Below, one piece after another: positions 1 to 5,478 of a DNA stretch of 5,478 nt (positions are counted from its first letter, which is position 1; every line of letters begins with the position of its first letter). The stretch comes from an uncultured Spartobacteria bacterium (GTDB lineage: Bacteria > Verrucomicrobiota > Verrucomicrobiia > Chthoniobacterales > UBA6821), in NCBI GenBank assembly GCA_903831635.1, contig CAIKYN010000191.1:1-5478 (forward strand). Reading direction: 5' to 3'. A program made the translations under genes and the position numbers. Under the pieces are notes generated by a model that saw nothing but the letters and a program-made list of their open reading frames with translations, ran no database searches and was not told the DNA's origin.

Positions 1-874
1 CCACTACCTCGGCAAGGAGGCCACGCAGAATGTTCTCTACACACGTTTTGCCAATTCGTTCCTCGAACCGGTGTGGAACCGCAACTACATCAGCAATATT
101 CAGATCACCATGGCCGAGTCGTTCGGCGTGCAGGGTCGTGGTGCCTTCTACGATGCCACCGGCTGTCTTCGTGACGTGATCGAGAATCATCTGATGCAGG
201 TGGTCGGATTCCTCTGCATGGAGCCTCCCTTCTGGCCTGACAAGGAGCGTGTCCGTGACGAGCAGGTGAAGCTCTTCCGCTCTATCCGCACGATCTCACC
301 CAACGACTTCATCCGAGGTCAGTTCGAGGGATACCTTCAGGAACCGGGAGTCGCACCGAACAGCACAACCGAGACATTTGCCGCCGTACGCGTCTTCATT
401 GACAACTGGCGCTGGCAGGGCGTGCCCATCTACATCCGCGCCGGCAAGAATATGCCGGTTTCCGGTACAGAGGTGCGTGTTCAGTTCCACCGCCCGCCGC
501 TTGTGGTTTTCCCTGACCAGCAGGCCCCGATGCATAACTACGTCCGCTTTCTGTTCACTCCCCGTATTGAGATTGCCCTCAGCATGCAGGTCAAGGTCGA
601 CGGAGAGCGTATGGTTGGTGAGCCGATGGAGCTGAAGGTCGTCGACCAACAACCTGATGAGATGACCCCGTACGAGCGCCTCATTGGCGATGCGATCCAG
701 GGAGATCAGGCCCTCTTTGCTCGTCAGGATGTCGTCGAAGAAGGCTGGAGAATAGTCGAAAACATCCTCGGCAATTCCGTTCCCGTCCATCCTTACAAGC
801 CTGGAACCTGGGGGCCCGAGGAGGTTAATGACGTCCTTCTTCCTTCGGGCGGATGGCATGCTCCGCAAGTTTAA
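1..874 (+). CDS. zwf: Glucose-6-phosphate 1-dehydrogenase, C-terminal part (5' end outside window)
   Basis: This enzyme oxidises glucose 6-phosphate to 6-phosphogluconolactone and reduces NADP+ in the cytosol, the entry step of the oxidative pentose phosphate pathway. The frame is open from the window edge, and the first full codon (position 2) is the His of the family signature DHYLGKE, so the NAD(P)-binding N-terminal domain lies outside. The 290 visible residues carry the substrate site and the C-terminal alpha+beta domain. Fragment residue 63, in IENHLMQ (codon 188-190), matches the catalytic general-base His of the family. Fragment Lys149, in RAGKNM, matches the conserved (S/T)GK substrate/cofactor-contact segment. 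The end, with YKPGTWGP followed by a short tail, is typical, so the gene is complete at its 3' side. The GTG at 71 is an internal Val codon inside a conserved block, not a start. The stop TAA (872-874) lies in a short palindrome. Identification is very secure; the coenzyme preference cannot be read from this part. Confidence 0.97.
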   Translation, partial: HYLGKEATQNVLYTRFANSFLEPVWNRNYISNIQITMAESFGVQGRGAFYDATGCLRDVIENHLMQVVGFLCMEPPFWPDKERVRDEQVKLFRSIRTISPNDFIRGQFEGYLQEPGVAPNSTTETFAAVRVFIDNWRWQGVPIYIRAGKNMPVSGTEVRVQFHRPPLVVFPDQQAPMHNYVRFLFTPRIEIALSMQVKVDGERMVGEPMELKVVDQQPDEMTPYERLIGDAIQGDQALFARQDVVEEGWRIVENILGNSVPVHPYKPGTWGPEEVNDVLLPSGGWHAPQV

Positions 875-885
875 GGCAGCCTTAA
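871..885. repeat. Perfect 7-bp inverted repeat over the zwf stop codon
   Basis: TTAAGGC and GCCTTAA flank a single A, a perfect palindrome that includes the zwf TAA. As RNA it would fold as about a 6-bp stem with a 3-nt loop. No T-run follows, so it is not a standard intrinsic terminator. It could be an mRNA 3'-end stabiliser, a protein-binding site or chance. Confidence 0.4.
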
Positions 886-894
886 AACTGAAGT

Positions 895-900
895 TATATA
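895..900 (+). promoter_or_regulatory. Possible -10 element (TATATA) before the solute-binding protein
   Basis: TATATA stands in an AT-rich patch of the 36-bp gap between zwf and the next gene. If used, transcription would begin near 907, leaving almost no leader before the ATG at 911. No good -35 hexamer is visible: TTAAGG at 871-876 has an 18-bp spacing but matches TTGACA poorly. This is a candidate only; read-through from zwf is equally possible. Confidence 0.2.
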
Positions 901-910
901 GACCGATAGA

Positions 911-1720
911 ATGAGCCGTCTCGCGCTCGTCGCCTTGGCACTGCTTCTTTCTTTGGTCTCCTGCAAGCGCAAGGAGGCTACAGGAATGGCTGCTGCGTCA
1001 AAGCCCTTGGTCGTTGGGATGGAGCTTGCTTACCCACCCTTTGAGACGATCAACTCCCAGGGGGCCCCCGCAGGAGTCAGCGTCGATTTGGCAGGAGCCC
1101 TCGGGGAGTATCTGCATCGCCCCATCCGCATCGAGAATATCCCATTTACCGGGTTGATTCCGTCACTCTTGACCGGAAAAATCGATCTGATCATCTCCTC
1201 GATGACAGATACCCCCGAGCGCGAAAAGACGATCGCTTTCTCAGATCCTTACCTCTCGATAGGTCTGGCCGTTTTGGCCGGATCCAAGAGCGGTCTGAGT
1301 GGGGCGATCGGACTTGGGGATCTTGATCAACCCAGTCGCACCCTTGCCGTGCGGCAGGGCACCACTGCTCAGGCCTGGGCTACTGATCATCTCAAAAATG
1401 CCAAGATACTGGTACTCGACAAGGAGTCCTCCGCGGTGATGGAGGTCGCTCAAGGGAAGGCTGACGGATTCCTCTACGACCAGATGAGCGTCTGGAAGAA
1501 TCACCAAGAACATTCCGCAGAGACGATAGCCTTGCTTCAACCGCTGCAGCGGGAATCGTGGGCCATTGGAATGCGTCCTGATGAAAAAGAGCTTCGGGAG
1601 CAGGTCAATGCCTTCATCAAGGCTTTCCGCTCCTCCGGAGGCTTTGAGCGTCTGGGAGATCGCTATCTCAAGGATCAGAAAGAGGCTTTTGCTAAAGCCT
1701 CAATCCCCTTTTACTTTTAA
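911..1720 (+). CDS. Family 3 extracellular solute-binding lipoprotein (probable amino acid receptor of an ABC transporter)
   Basis: This 269-residue protein should capture a small solute, most likely an amino acid, in the periplasm and pass it to an ABC permease. Residues 1-17 form a signal peptide with a lipobox (Leu15-Val16-Ser17-Cys18), so the mature protein is probably lipid-anchored at Cys18. The mature part is a full SBP_bac_3 domain. YPPFE (41-45) lines the pocket in this family, and SSMTDTPER (96-104) contains the Arg that usually pairs with the ligand carboxylate. SDPY (111-114), VRQGTT (147-152) and FLYD (187-190) follow, the last with the Asp that usually contacts the amino group. 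The length is normal. The ATG is placed just before the signal peptide but has no clear Shine-Dalgarno sequence. No permease or ATPase gene is adjacent; fabD begins 6 bp after the stop. The family is certain, the amino acid ligand likely, and the exact ligand unknown. Confidence 0.93.
   Translation: MSRLALVALALLLSLVSCKRKEATGMAAASKPLVVGMELAYPPFETINSQGAPAGVSVDLAGALGEYLHRPIRIENIPFTGLIPSLLTGKIDLIISSMTDTPEREKTIAFSDPYLSIGLAVLAGSKSGLSGAIGLGDLDQPSRTLAVRQGTTAQAWATDHLKNAKILVLDKESSAVMEVAQGKADGFLYDQMSVWKNHQEHSAETIALLQPLQRESWAIGMRPDEKELREQVNAFIKAFRSSGGFERLGDRYLKDQKEAFAKASIPFYF
1682..1701 (+). terminator. Hairpin in the 3' end of the solute-binding gene, possible attenuator before fabD
   Basis: GAGGCTTT (1682-1689) and AAAGCCTC (1694-1701) form a perfect 8-bp stem around the 4-nt loop TGCT. 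A pyrimidine-rich, T-containing stretch follows (1704-1726) but no uninterrupted U-tract. The structure lies inside the coding sequence, ending 17 bp before the stop codon, and 25 bp before the fabD ATG. It could act as a weak terminator, attenuator or processing signal separating the two genes. The coding constraint (EAFAKAS) may also have produced it by chance. Confidence 0.35.
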
Positions 1721-1726
1721 TCCTTC

Positions 1727-2662
1727 ATGAAAACCGCACTTCTCTTCTCCGGACAAGGCGCCCAAGCCGTTGGCATGGGCAAGGATCTCGCCGCCAGCTT
1801 CCCCGTCGCCGCAGATCACTTTGCCAAGGCCGACGCGATTCTTGGGTATTCGCTGTCGCGGATTGCCTTTGAGGGGCCGAGCGAGGAACTGACCCGCACC
1901 TCGGTCTGTCAACCGGCGCTCTACACCCACGGGTTGGCTGCGCTGGCTGTGCTCAAGGAAAAGTTCCCGACCCTCTCCTTCGATGCCGCTGCGGGCCTCT
2001 CTCTTGGGGAATTCACGGCCCACTGCGCCGCAGGGACCTTTGATTTCGAGACAGGCCTTCGCCTGGTGGATCAGCGTTCCCGATTCATGCAGGAAGCCTG
2101 TGAGGCAACGGAGGGAGGAATGGCCGCGATCATCGGAGCTGAGGAACACGGAGTTCGCGATCTCGCGGCCGCCGCCGATGTCGATGTCGCCAACTTCAAT
2201 AGTCCTGGGCAGATCGTGATCTCTGGAGAGAAGGCCAAGATCGCTCTCGCCATCGGCATGGCCAAGGAACATGGTGCGCGCAAGGCTGTCGAGTTGAGCG
2301 TGGCGGGTGCCTTTCACTCCCGTCTGATGGAGCCCGCTTACCAGCGCCTCAGCGCGGTGCTTGCGGAGACATCGATTGCGATGCCCCGGGTTCCTGTGGT
2401 GTCGAATGTTGACGCACGTCCTGCTGACTCTCCCGATGCCATTCGCCAGTCATTGGCCGATCAGGTCACTGGTTCTGTCTGCTGGACCGCCAGCATCGAG
2501 TATATGATCGATCATCTCGGCATCACCCGATTCCTGGAACTCGGTCCCGGTGGCGTCATTGCCGGACTTGTGGGACGCATCCGCAAGGGAACCGAGGTGA
2601 TCAGTATCAGTGATGTCGCTTCTCTGGAGGCTGCTCTTCCCCTGCTGCAAGCACAGGGATAA
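1727..2662 (+). CDS. fabD: Malonyl-CoA:acyl carrier protein transacylase
   Basis: FabD transfers malonate from CoA to acyl carrier protein, supplying the elongation unit for type II fatty acid synthesis in the cytoplasm. At 311 residues it is the normal family length. It begins with the GQGAQ loop (9-13), whose Gln10 matches the oxyanion Gln of E. coli FabD. GLSLGE (90-95) carries the nucleophile Ser92. Arg117 in QRSRF binds the malonyl carboxylate. GAFHS (194-198) carries the catalytic His197, and Gln246 matches the last conserved active-site Gln. LELGPGGVIAGL (270-281) is the usual C-terminal motif. All catalytic residues are present, so it should be active. The ATG fits the family N-terminus exactly and lies 6 bp after the previous stop; no Shine-Dalgarno sequence precedes it, so translation may depend on coupling. 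No other fab gene (acpP, fabG, fabH) is next to it here, unlike the common fab cluster. Confidence 0.97.
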   Translation: MKTALLFSGQGAQAVGMGKDLAASFPVAADHFAKADAILGYSLSRIAFEGPSEELTRTSVCQPALYTHGLAALAVLKEKFPTLSFDAAAGLSLGEFTAHCAAGTFDFETGLRLVDQRSRFMQEACEATEGGMAAIIGAEEHGVRDLAAAADVDVANFNSPGQIVISGEKAKIALAIGMAKEHGARKAVELSVAGAFHSRLMEPAYQRLSAVLAETSIAMPRVPVVSNVDARPADSPDAIRQSLADQVTGSVCWTASIEYMIDHLGITRFLELGPGGVIAGLVGRIRKGTEVISISDVASLEAALPLLQAQG

Positions 2663-2668
2663 GGGCAT

Positions 2669-2672
2669 AAGG
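2669..2672 (+). promoter_or_regulatory. Shine-Dalgarno-like site deciding the tatA/B start
   Basis: AAGG within ATAAGGA lies 10 bp before ATG 2683, a workable ribosome-binding distance. It is the only convincing Shine-Dalgarno-like site among the four start codons inside the window. It favours this ATG over the TTG at 2674. Confidence 0.5.
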
Positions 2673-2682
2673 ATTGAAGATC

Positions 2683-2991
2683 ATGACCCTTCTTGCCTTT
2701 GGAATGCCGGCGGCCCCGGAGTGGATCTTCATCGGGATCCTGGCGCTCGTTCTGCTTGGTCCCAAGAAGTTGCCCGAACTGGCTCGAGGTATTGGTAAGG
2801 CTCTCGGTGAGTTACAGAAGGCCAAGGAAGACTTCCACCGCGAGATCAGTGGAGTGCCCCCTTTGCCGAAGATCGAGGCCCCTACAGGTCTGCAGCCGAC
2901 TGCTCCGGAGGGTAGTGCGCCCATTCAATCGGGCGTGACTCCTTCGGCGGCAATTCCGTGTCAGGAAGCTCCTGAAAAGAAAGTCTCCTAG
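2683..2991 (+). CDS. TatA/TatB-family twin-arginine translocase subunit
   Basis: This small inner-membrane protein belongs to the Tat system, which exports folded proteins bearing twin-arginine signals. The 102 residues show the family plan. A short N-terminal transmembrane helix (about 12-26, entered by Pro12-Glu13-Trp14) leads to the hinge LGPKKLP (25-31). An amphipathic basic helix follows (about 28-55, ELARGIGKALGELQKAKED), and then a Pro-rich, probably disordered tail (57-102). The hinge LGP and the acidic residue at the start of the membrane helix are TatB-like, while KKLPELARGIGKALGE is common in TatA, so the subtype is open. I chose ATG 2683 because AAGG (2669-2672) sits 10 bp upstream; the in-frame TTG at 2674 would leave only 1 bp to that site. 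It starts 20 bp after fabD and is probably co-transcribed. No tatC is visible. Confidence 0.88.
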   Translation: MTLLAFGMPAAPEWIFIGILALVLLGPKKLPELARGIGKALGELQKAKEDFHREISGVPPLPKIEAPTGLQPTAPEGSAPIQSGVTPSAAIPCQEAPEKKVS

Positions 2992-2996
2992 AAACT

Positions 2997-3023
2997 CACG
3001 GCCACGCTATCAACGCGGCCGTG
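2997..3023. terminator. Hairpin between convergent genes, probable bidirectional transcription end
   Basis: CACGGCC (2997-3003) pairs with GGCCGTG (3017-3023) in a 7-bp GC-rich stem. After one A-C mismatch, two further inner pairs (CG with CG) close a 7-nt loop. It lies in the 53-bp gap between the tatA/B stop and the end of the minus-strand dehydrogenase, where a shared terminator is expected. There is no U-tract on the plus side and only a weak one (AGTTTC) reading on the minus strand, so it is not a textbook intrinsic terminator. Confidence 0.5.
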
Positions 3024-3044
3024 TCGTGAACCCCCACTCTCTCC

Positions 3045-4088
3045 TTAGAGGGTGGCCATATCGATCACGAAGCGGTACTTCACATCGCTCTTGAGGATGC
3101 GGTCATAGGCCTCGTTGACCATCGCCATCGGAATGATTTCCACGTCGCTGGCAATTCCGTGCTCGGCGCAGTAATCGAGCATTTCCTGGGTCTCGGGAAG
3201 TCCCCCGACCAGAGATCCCGCAAGGCTCTTGCGCCCCATCACTAGCCCAAATGCATGAATGGCGGCAGTCTCCGGCGGAACGCCGACGAGACACATCGTA
3301 CCGTCGCGCTTGAGGAGGTTGATGTAAGCACCCAGATCGTGTGGTGCTGAGACGGTATTGAGGATGAAGTCGAAACTACCGGCCGCTTTGGCCATCTCCT
3401 CTTCCGAATTGGAAAGAATCACTTCGTGAGCCCCAAGGCGCTTTGCGTCGGCTACTTTCCCGGGTGATGTGGTGAAGCAGACAACATGAGCCCCGAAGGA
3501 GTGGGCGAACTTAAGCGCCATGTGTCCGAGGCCCCCGAGTCCAACGACGCCAACTTTCTTGCCAGGGCCGACCTTCCAGTGGCGAAGCGGTGAGTAGGTG
3601 GTGATTCCGGCGCACAGGAGGGGGGCCGCCGCTGCGGGATCAAGCTTATCGGAGACCTTGAGGACGAAGCGCTCGTCGACGACGATCTGGTTCGAATAAC
3701 CGCCGAAGTTCAGTCCGCTACCGTCACGGGTCTTGCTGTTGTATGTGCCGGTGAAGTGGTTCTCGCAGTAATTCTCCAGGCCCTCGTTGCAGTTGGAGCA
3801 GGTGCGGCACGAGTCAACGAAGCAGCCGACTCCGACCCGGTCGCCGGCTTTGAATTTGGTAACGGCATTGCCGACCTGCTTGACCACGCCGATGATCTCG
3901 TGACCCGGAACCATAGGGTAGAGGGCGCCGCCCCACTCGTCGCGAGACATGTGGATATCGGTGTGGCAGACGCCGCAATGGGAGATCTCGAGTTGGACAT
4001 CATGAGCACCTGGTTCGCGGCGCTCGAAGGAGAAGGGGGCGATCGGTGAGGTGGCGCTTTGAGCGGCGTAGCCTTTGGTAGGGAGCAT
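3045..4088 (-). CDS. Zinc-dependent NAD(P)H aldehyde reductase / alcohol dehydrogenase (YahK-like, cinnamyl-alcohol-dehydrogenase family)
   Basis: This 347-residue medium-chain dehydrogenase should interconvert primary alcohols and aldehydes in the cytosol. It resembles E. coli YahK along its whole length, including VCHTD, GLENYC, LLCAGITTYSPLRHW, GGLGHM, SFDFILNTV, LLKRDGTM and DVKYRFVID. Catalytic zinc ligands are Cys41, His63 (in PGHE) and Cys159; structural zinc ligands are Cys94, Cys97, Cys100 and Cys108. The Rossmann motif GLGGLGH is at 183-189. FTTSPGK (205-211), after the second Rossmann strand, resembles the Ser/Lys pattern of NADPH-using relatives, so NADPH preference is inferred; the natural substrate is unknown. 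ATG 4088 (MLPTKGYAA) matches the family N-terminus. The frame stays open to a TTG at 4178, but those 30 extra residues are not family sequence. No Shine-Dalgarno sequence precedes the ATG. It lies 133 bp downstream of dnaB on the same strand, probably as a separate unit. Confidence 0.94.
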   Translation of the reverse strand: MLPTKGYAAQSATSPIAPFSFERREPGAHDVQLEISHCGVCHTDIHMSRDEWGGALYPMVPGHEIIGVVKQVGNAVTKFKAGDRVGVGCFVDSCRTCSNCNEGLENYCENHFTGTYNSKTRDGSGLNFGGYSNQIVVDERFVLKVSDKLDPAAAAPLLCAGITTYSPLRHWKVGPGKKVGVVGLGGLGHMALKFAHSFGAHVVCFTTSPGKVADAKRLGAHEVILSNSEEEMAKAAGSFDFILNTVSAPHDLGAYINLLKRDGTMCLVGVPPETAAIHAFGLVMGRKSLAGSLVGGLPETQEMLDYCAEHGIASDVEIIPMAMVNEAYDRILKSDVKYRFVIDMATL

Positions 4089-4221
4089 GGCGATTAGGGT
4101 GTGGGGAATGGGTTGCAGGGAGTGGGTGATGGGGAAGAAGATATCCCAAGTAACATTTCTGGGTATCGGAAAATGCAAAGCAACCCGATTTCTTATTTCC
4201 CTATCCCCAATTACCTAGATT
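4089..4221 (-). promoter_or_regulatory. Intergenic region dnaB-adh, presumed to hold the dehydrogenase promoter
   Basis: This 133-bp gap is AT-richer on the dnaB side (about 4140-4221) and G-rich on the plus strand near the dehydrogenase start. Reading on the minus strand, TTGCTT occurs near 4183-4178, but no good -10 box stands at the right distance. An inverted pair ATCGG (4165-4169) and CCGAT (4185-4189) lies here and could be a weak operator. No specific promoter can be defended. Confidence 0.25.
4097..4134 (+). other. G-quadruplex-capable tract upstream of the dehydrogenase
   Basis: Six runs of three or four G (4097-4099, 4103-4106, 4110-4112, 4118-4120, 4124-4126, 4131-4134) are separated by loops of 3, 3, 5, 3 and 4 nt. 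This satisfies the usual G3+N1-7 rule with two spare tracts. The G-rich strand is the template for the minus-strand dehydrogenase, whose leader would therefore be C-rich. The tract begins 9 bp upstream of that gene's ATG. Confidence 0.5.
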
Positions 4222-4225
4222 CTAG
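4215..4225. repeat. Short palindrome at the dnaB stop codon
   Basis: CTAGA and TCTAG flank a single T, giving 5-bp arms that cover the dnaB TAG (plus-strand 4222-4224). It is too short and AT-rich to be a terminator alone. It may be chance. Confidence 0.25.
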
Positions 4226-5478
4226 TTTCCTTCACCGTGGGTCATGTCACGGGTTTCGAAGCGGGTGAACTCGCTCAGGAAGGTCAGCGGGACTTCACCG
4301 GTGGGGCCGTTACGCTGCTTGGCAATGATCAGTTCGGCTTCGCCTCCCTTCTCGGATTTTTCCTCATCATCCTTGGCATAGTAGGCGGAGCGATAAAGGA
4401 GACCCACGACATCCGCATCCTGCTCGATGGAACCCGATTCACGGAGATCCGAGATGCGCGGTTTACCATCTCCGCGGTCTTCGGATTTACGGTTGAGCTG
4501 AGCGAGCACGATGATCGGTATTTTCAGTTCCTTCGCAAGAGCCTTGATCCCTCCGGAGATCTCGGCGATCTCGATCTGCCTATTCTCCTGGCCACGCTTG
4601 GAGGGGGATTTCAGAAGCTGCAGGTAGTCGATGACGATCAATCCCAAACCATGCTTATCCATGAGACGGCGCGATTTCGCACGCAGTTCGTTGATGCTCA
4701 GGCCCGCCGTATCGTCGATCAGCATCTTGCTGTTGCCATACTCCTGGGAGACCTTAAAAAGACTTTGGTGGGCGTTTTTGGGAAGAAGTCCTGTTCTGAT
4801 ACTCTGGAGGTTCACCCGGGCTCGTGAGCAGAGAAGACGCTGAACAAGCTGTTGGGCGCTCATTTCCAGGCTGAAGACGGCAACGGGGATGTTCTTGTCG
4901 ACGGCGACATGCTCCGCGATGTTCATTGCGAGTGCTGTCTTTCCCATGGAGGGACGCGCCGCAATCACGATCATTTCGCTCGGGTGCATGCCGCTGGTCA
5001 TGTTGTCGAGGATTTTGAATCCTGTCGGAACTCCGGTCACTTCCCCCTTGTTCTGGTAGAGTTTTTCGATCGCATCGATGGCGTCATTGACGTGCTGTTT
5101 GATGTCGGGTAGTTCCCCGCGCACGCGATCCTCGGTCACACTGAAGATCTCCTTCTCGATATCGTCAATCAACACCTTTACTTCCCCCTGCTCCTCGTAG
5201 CATCTGGCCGCGGAACCCGTGCAGGCGGCGATCATGCGGCGCAGGAGATGCTTTTCCCGCATGATGTCGATGTAGTACTCGGCGTTGGTGGCGGTGGGGA
5301 GAAAGGTTTGGAGATTCGCCAGATAAGCAGGCCCTCCGACCTGCTCCAGCAGATTCCTGTCCGCAAGGGTCTGCGTGATGGTGATCAGATCGATCGGACT
5401 ATTCTTCTTCCAGAGATCCTCCAAGACCGCATAGATCGTCCCATGAGCAGGGTGGTGGAAGTATTGATCACTGACCCC
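4222..5478 (-). CDS. dnaB: Replicative DNA helicase DnaB (N-terminal end outside window)
   Basis: DnaB is the hexameric 5'-3' helicase that unwinds DNA at the replication fork and recruits primase. The frame is open to the window edge; 418 residues are visible and probably only some tens of N-terminal residues are missing. The first visible residues (about 1-100) belong to the helical N-terminal domain, including FHHPAHGTIY. A linker helix follows (about 125-145), then the RecA-like motor. Walker A is ARPSMGKT with Lys180 and Thr181 of the fragment, and Walker B is LIVIDYLQLL with Asp284. VLAQLNRKSEDR gives the sensor region, and DLRESGSIEQDAD (345-357) is the family signature. KQRNGPTG (387-394) holds the arginine finger, Arg389. 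No intein interrupts these motifs. The codon at 5424-5422 is a TTG inside the conserved region, not a start. The gene is complete at its 3' end and, as far as visible, functional. Confidence 0.97.
   Translation of the reverse strand, partial: GVSDQYFHHPAHGTIYAVLEDLWKKNSPIDLITITQTLADRNLLEQVGGPAYLANLQTFLPTATNAEYYIDIMREKHLLRRMIAACTGSAARCYEEQGEVKVLIDDIEKEIFSVTEDRVRGELPDIKQHVNDAIDAIEKLYQNKGEVTGVPTGFKILDNMTSGMHPSEMIVIAARPSMGKTALAMNIAEHVAVDKNIPVAVFSLEMSAQQLVQRLLCSRARVNLQSIRTGLLPKNAHQSLFKVSQEYGNSKMLIDDTAGLSINELRAKSRRLMDKHGLGLIVIDYLQLLKSPSKRGQENRQIEIAEISGGIKALAKELKIPIIVLAQLNRKSEDRGDGKPRISDLRESGSIEQDADVVGLLYRSAYYAKDDEEKSEKGGEAELIIAKQRNGPTGEVPLTFLSEFTRFETRDMTHGEGN

Noticed and set aside
71..73. Internal GTG as the start of zwf
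   Set aside because: Conserved G6PD sequence, starting with the active-site HYLGKE, runs unbroken from the window edge into this frame.
296..868. Long open frame antisense to zwf
   Set aside because: It has no recognisable protein features, and the plus strand is unmistakably G6PD.
1700..2317. Long open frame (205 codons) antisense to fabD
   Set aside because: It lies wholly opposite a clearly conserved gene and its translation shows no domain. It is a product of GC-rich codon bias.
2674..2682. TTG 2674 as the start of the tatA/B gene
   Set aside because: The Shine-Dalgarno-like AAGG would be only 1 bp away; ATG 2683 has workable spacing.
3033..3057. Second hairpin (CCACTCT with AGAGGGTGG) at the end of the dehydrogenase gene
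   Set aside because: Pairing needs a two-base bulge and overlaps coding sequence. It is too weak to call.
4089..4178. 30-residue N-terminal extension of the dehydrogenase starting at TTG 4178
   Set aside because: The YahK family begins at the position of ATG 4088. The extra residues match nothing in the family and coincide with the G-tract spacer, so they are most likely untranslated.
4237..4827. Long plus-strand open frame opposite dnaB
   Set aside because: The opposite strand carries all DnaB motifs, and this translation has no family features.
5422..5424. TTG as the start of dnaB
   Set aside because: Eighteen upstream codons to the window edge encode recognisable DnaB N-terminal domain, so the gene simply continues outside.
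1..5478. A hidden new system such as a defence island, CRISPR, retron or mobile element
   Set aside because: All long conserved frames are recognised housekeeping families, spacers are short, and there are no arrays, long repeats, integrase or transposase sequences, or tRNA genes.

Overview
The window carries six protein-coding genes and no RNA gene, CRISPR array or insertion sequence that I can see. The first and last genes run off the window edges. Base composition is moderately GC-rich and even, and nothing suggests recent foreign DNA. The organism is a Gram-negative-type bacterium: it has a Tat translocase component and a lipoprotein-type solute receptor. The protein style (FabD beginning MKTALLFSGQGAQ, a short TatA/B protein with LGPKKLPELARG, the DnaB sequence) fits the Verrucomicrobiota or the wider PVC group best. 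That is an impression from family knowledge, not a tested placement.

Layout. Positions 1-874 (+) hold the C-terminal 290 residues of glucose-6-phosphate dehydrogenase (zwf). After a 36-bp gap come three closely packed plus-strand genes: a family-3 solute-binding lipoprotein (911-1720), malonyl-CoA:ACP transacylase fabD (1727-2662, 6 bp later) and a TatA/TatB-family protein (2683-2991, 20 bp later). The spacing suggests they are co-transcribed, possibly with zwf. A 53-bp convergent gap with a GC-rich hairpin separates them from two minus-strand genes. These are a YahK-like zinc aldehyde reductase/alcohol dehydrogenase (3045-4088) and, upstream of it, replicative helicase dnaB (4222 to beyond the window end). 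The 133-bp dnaB-adh gap contains a run of six G-tracts.

How the genes relate. They serve housekeeping functions: NADPH supply (zwf), solute capture (probably an amino acid), fatty-acid precursor loading (fabD), folded-protein export (tatA/B), carbonyl reduction (adh) and replication fork unwinding (dnaB). NADPH links zwf, fatty acid synthesis and probably the aldehyde reductase, but the neighbourhood does not form one pathway. I found no convincing new biological system. The points most worth a second look are non-coding: a hairpin at the 3' end of the solute-receptor gene just before fabD, a G-quadruplex-capable tract upstream of adh, the lack of Shine-Dalgarno signals at three of four visible starts, and an 11-base word found three times in unrelated reading frames.
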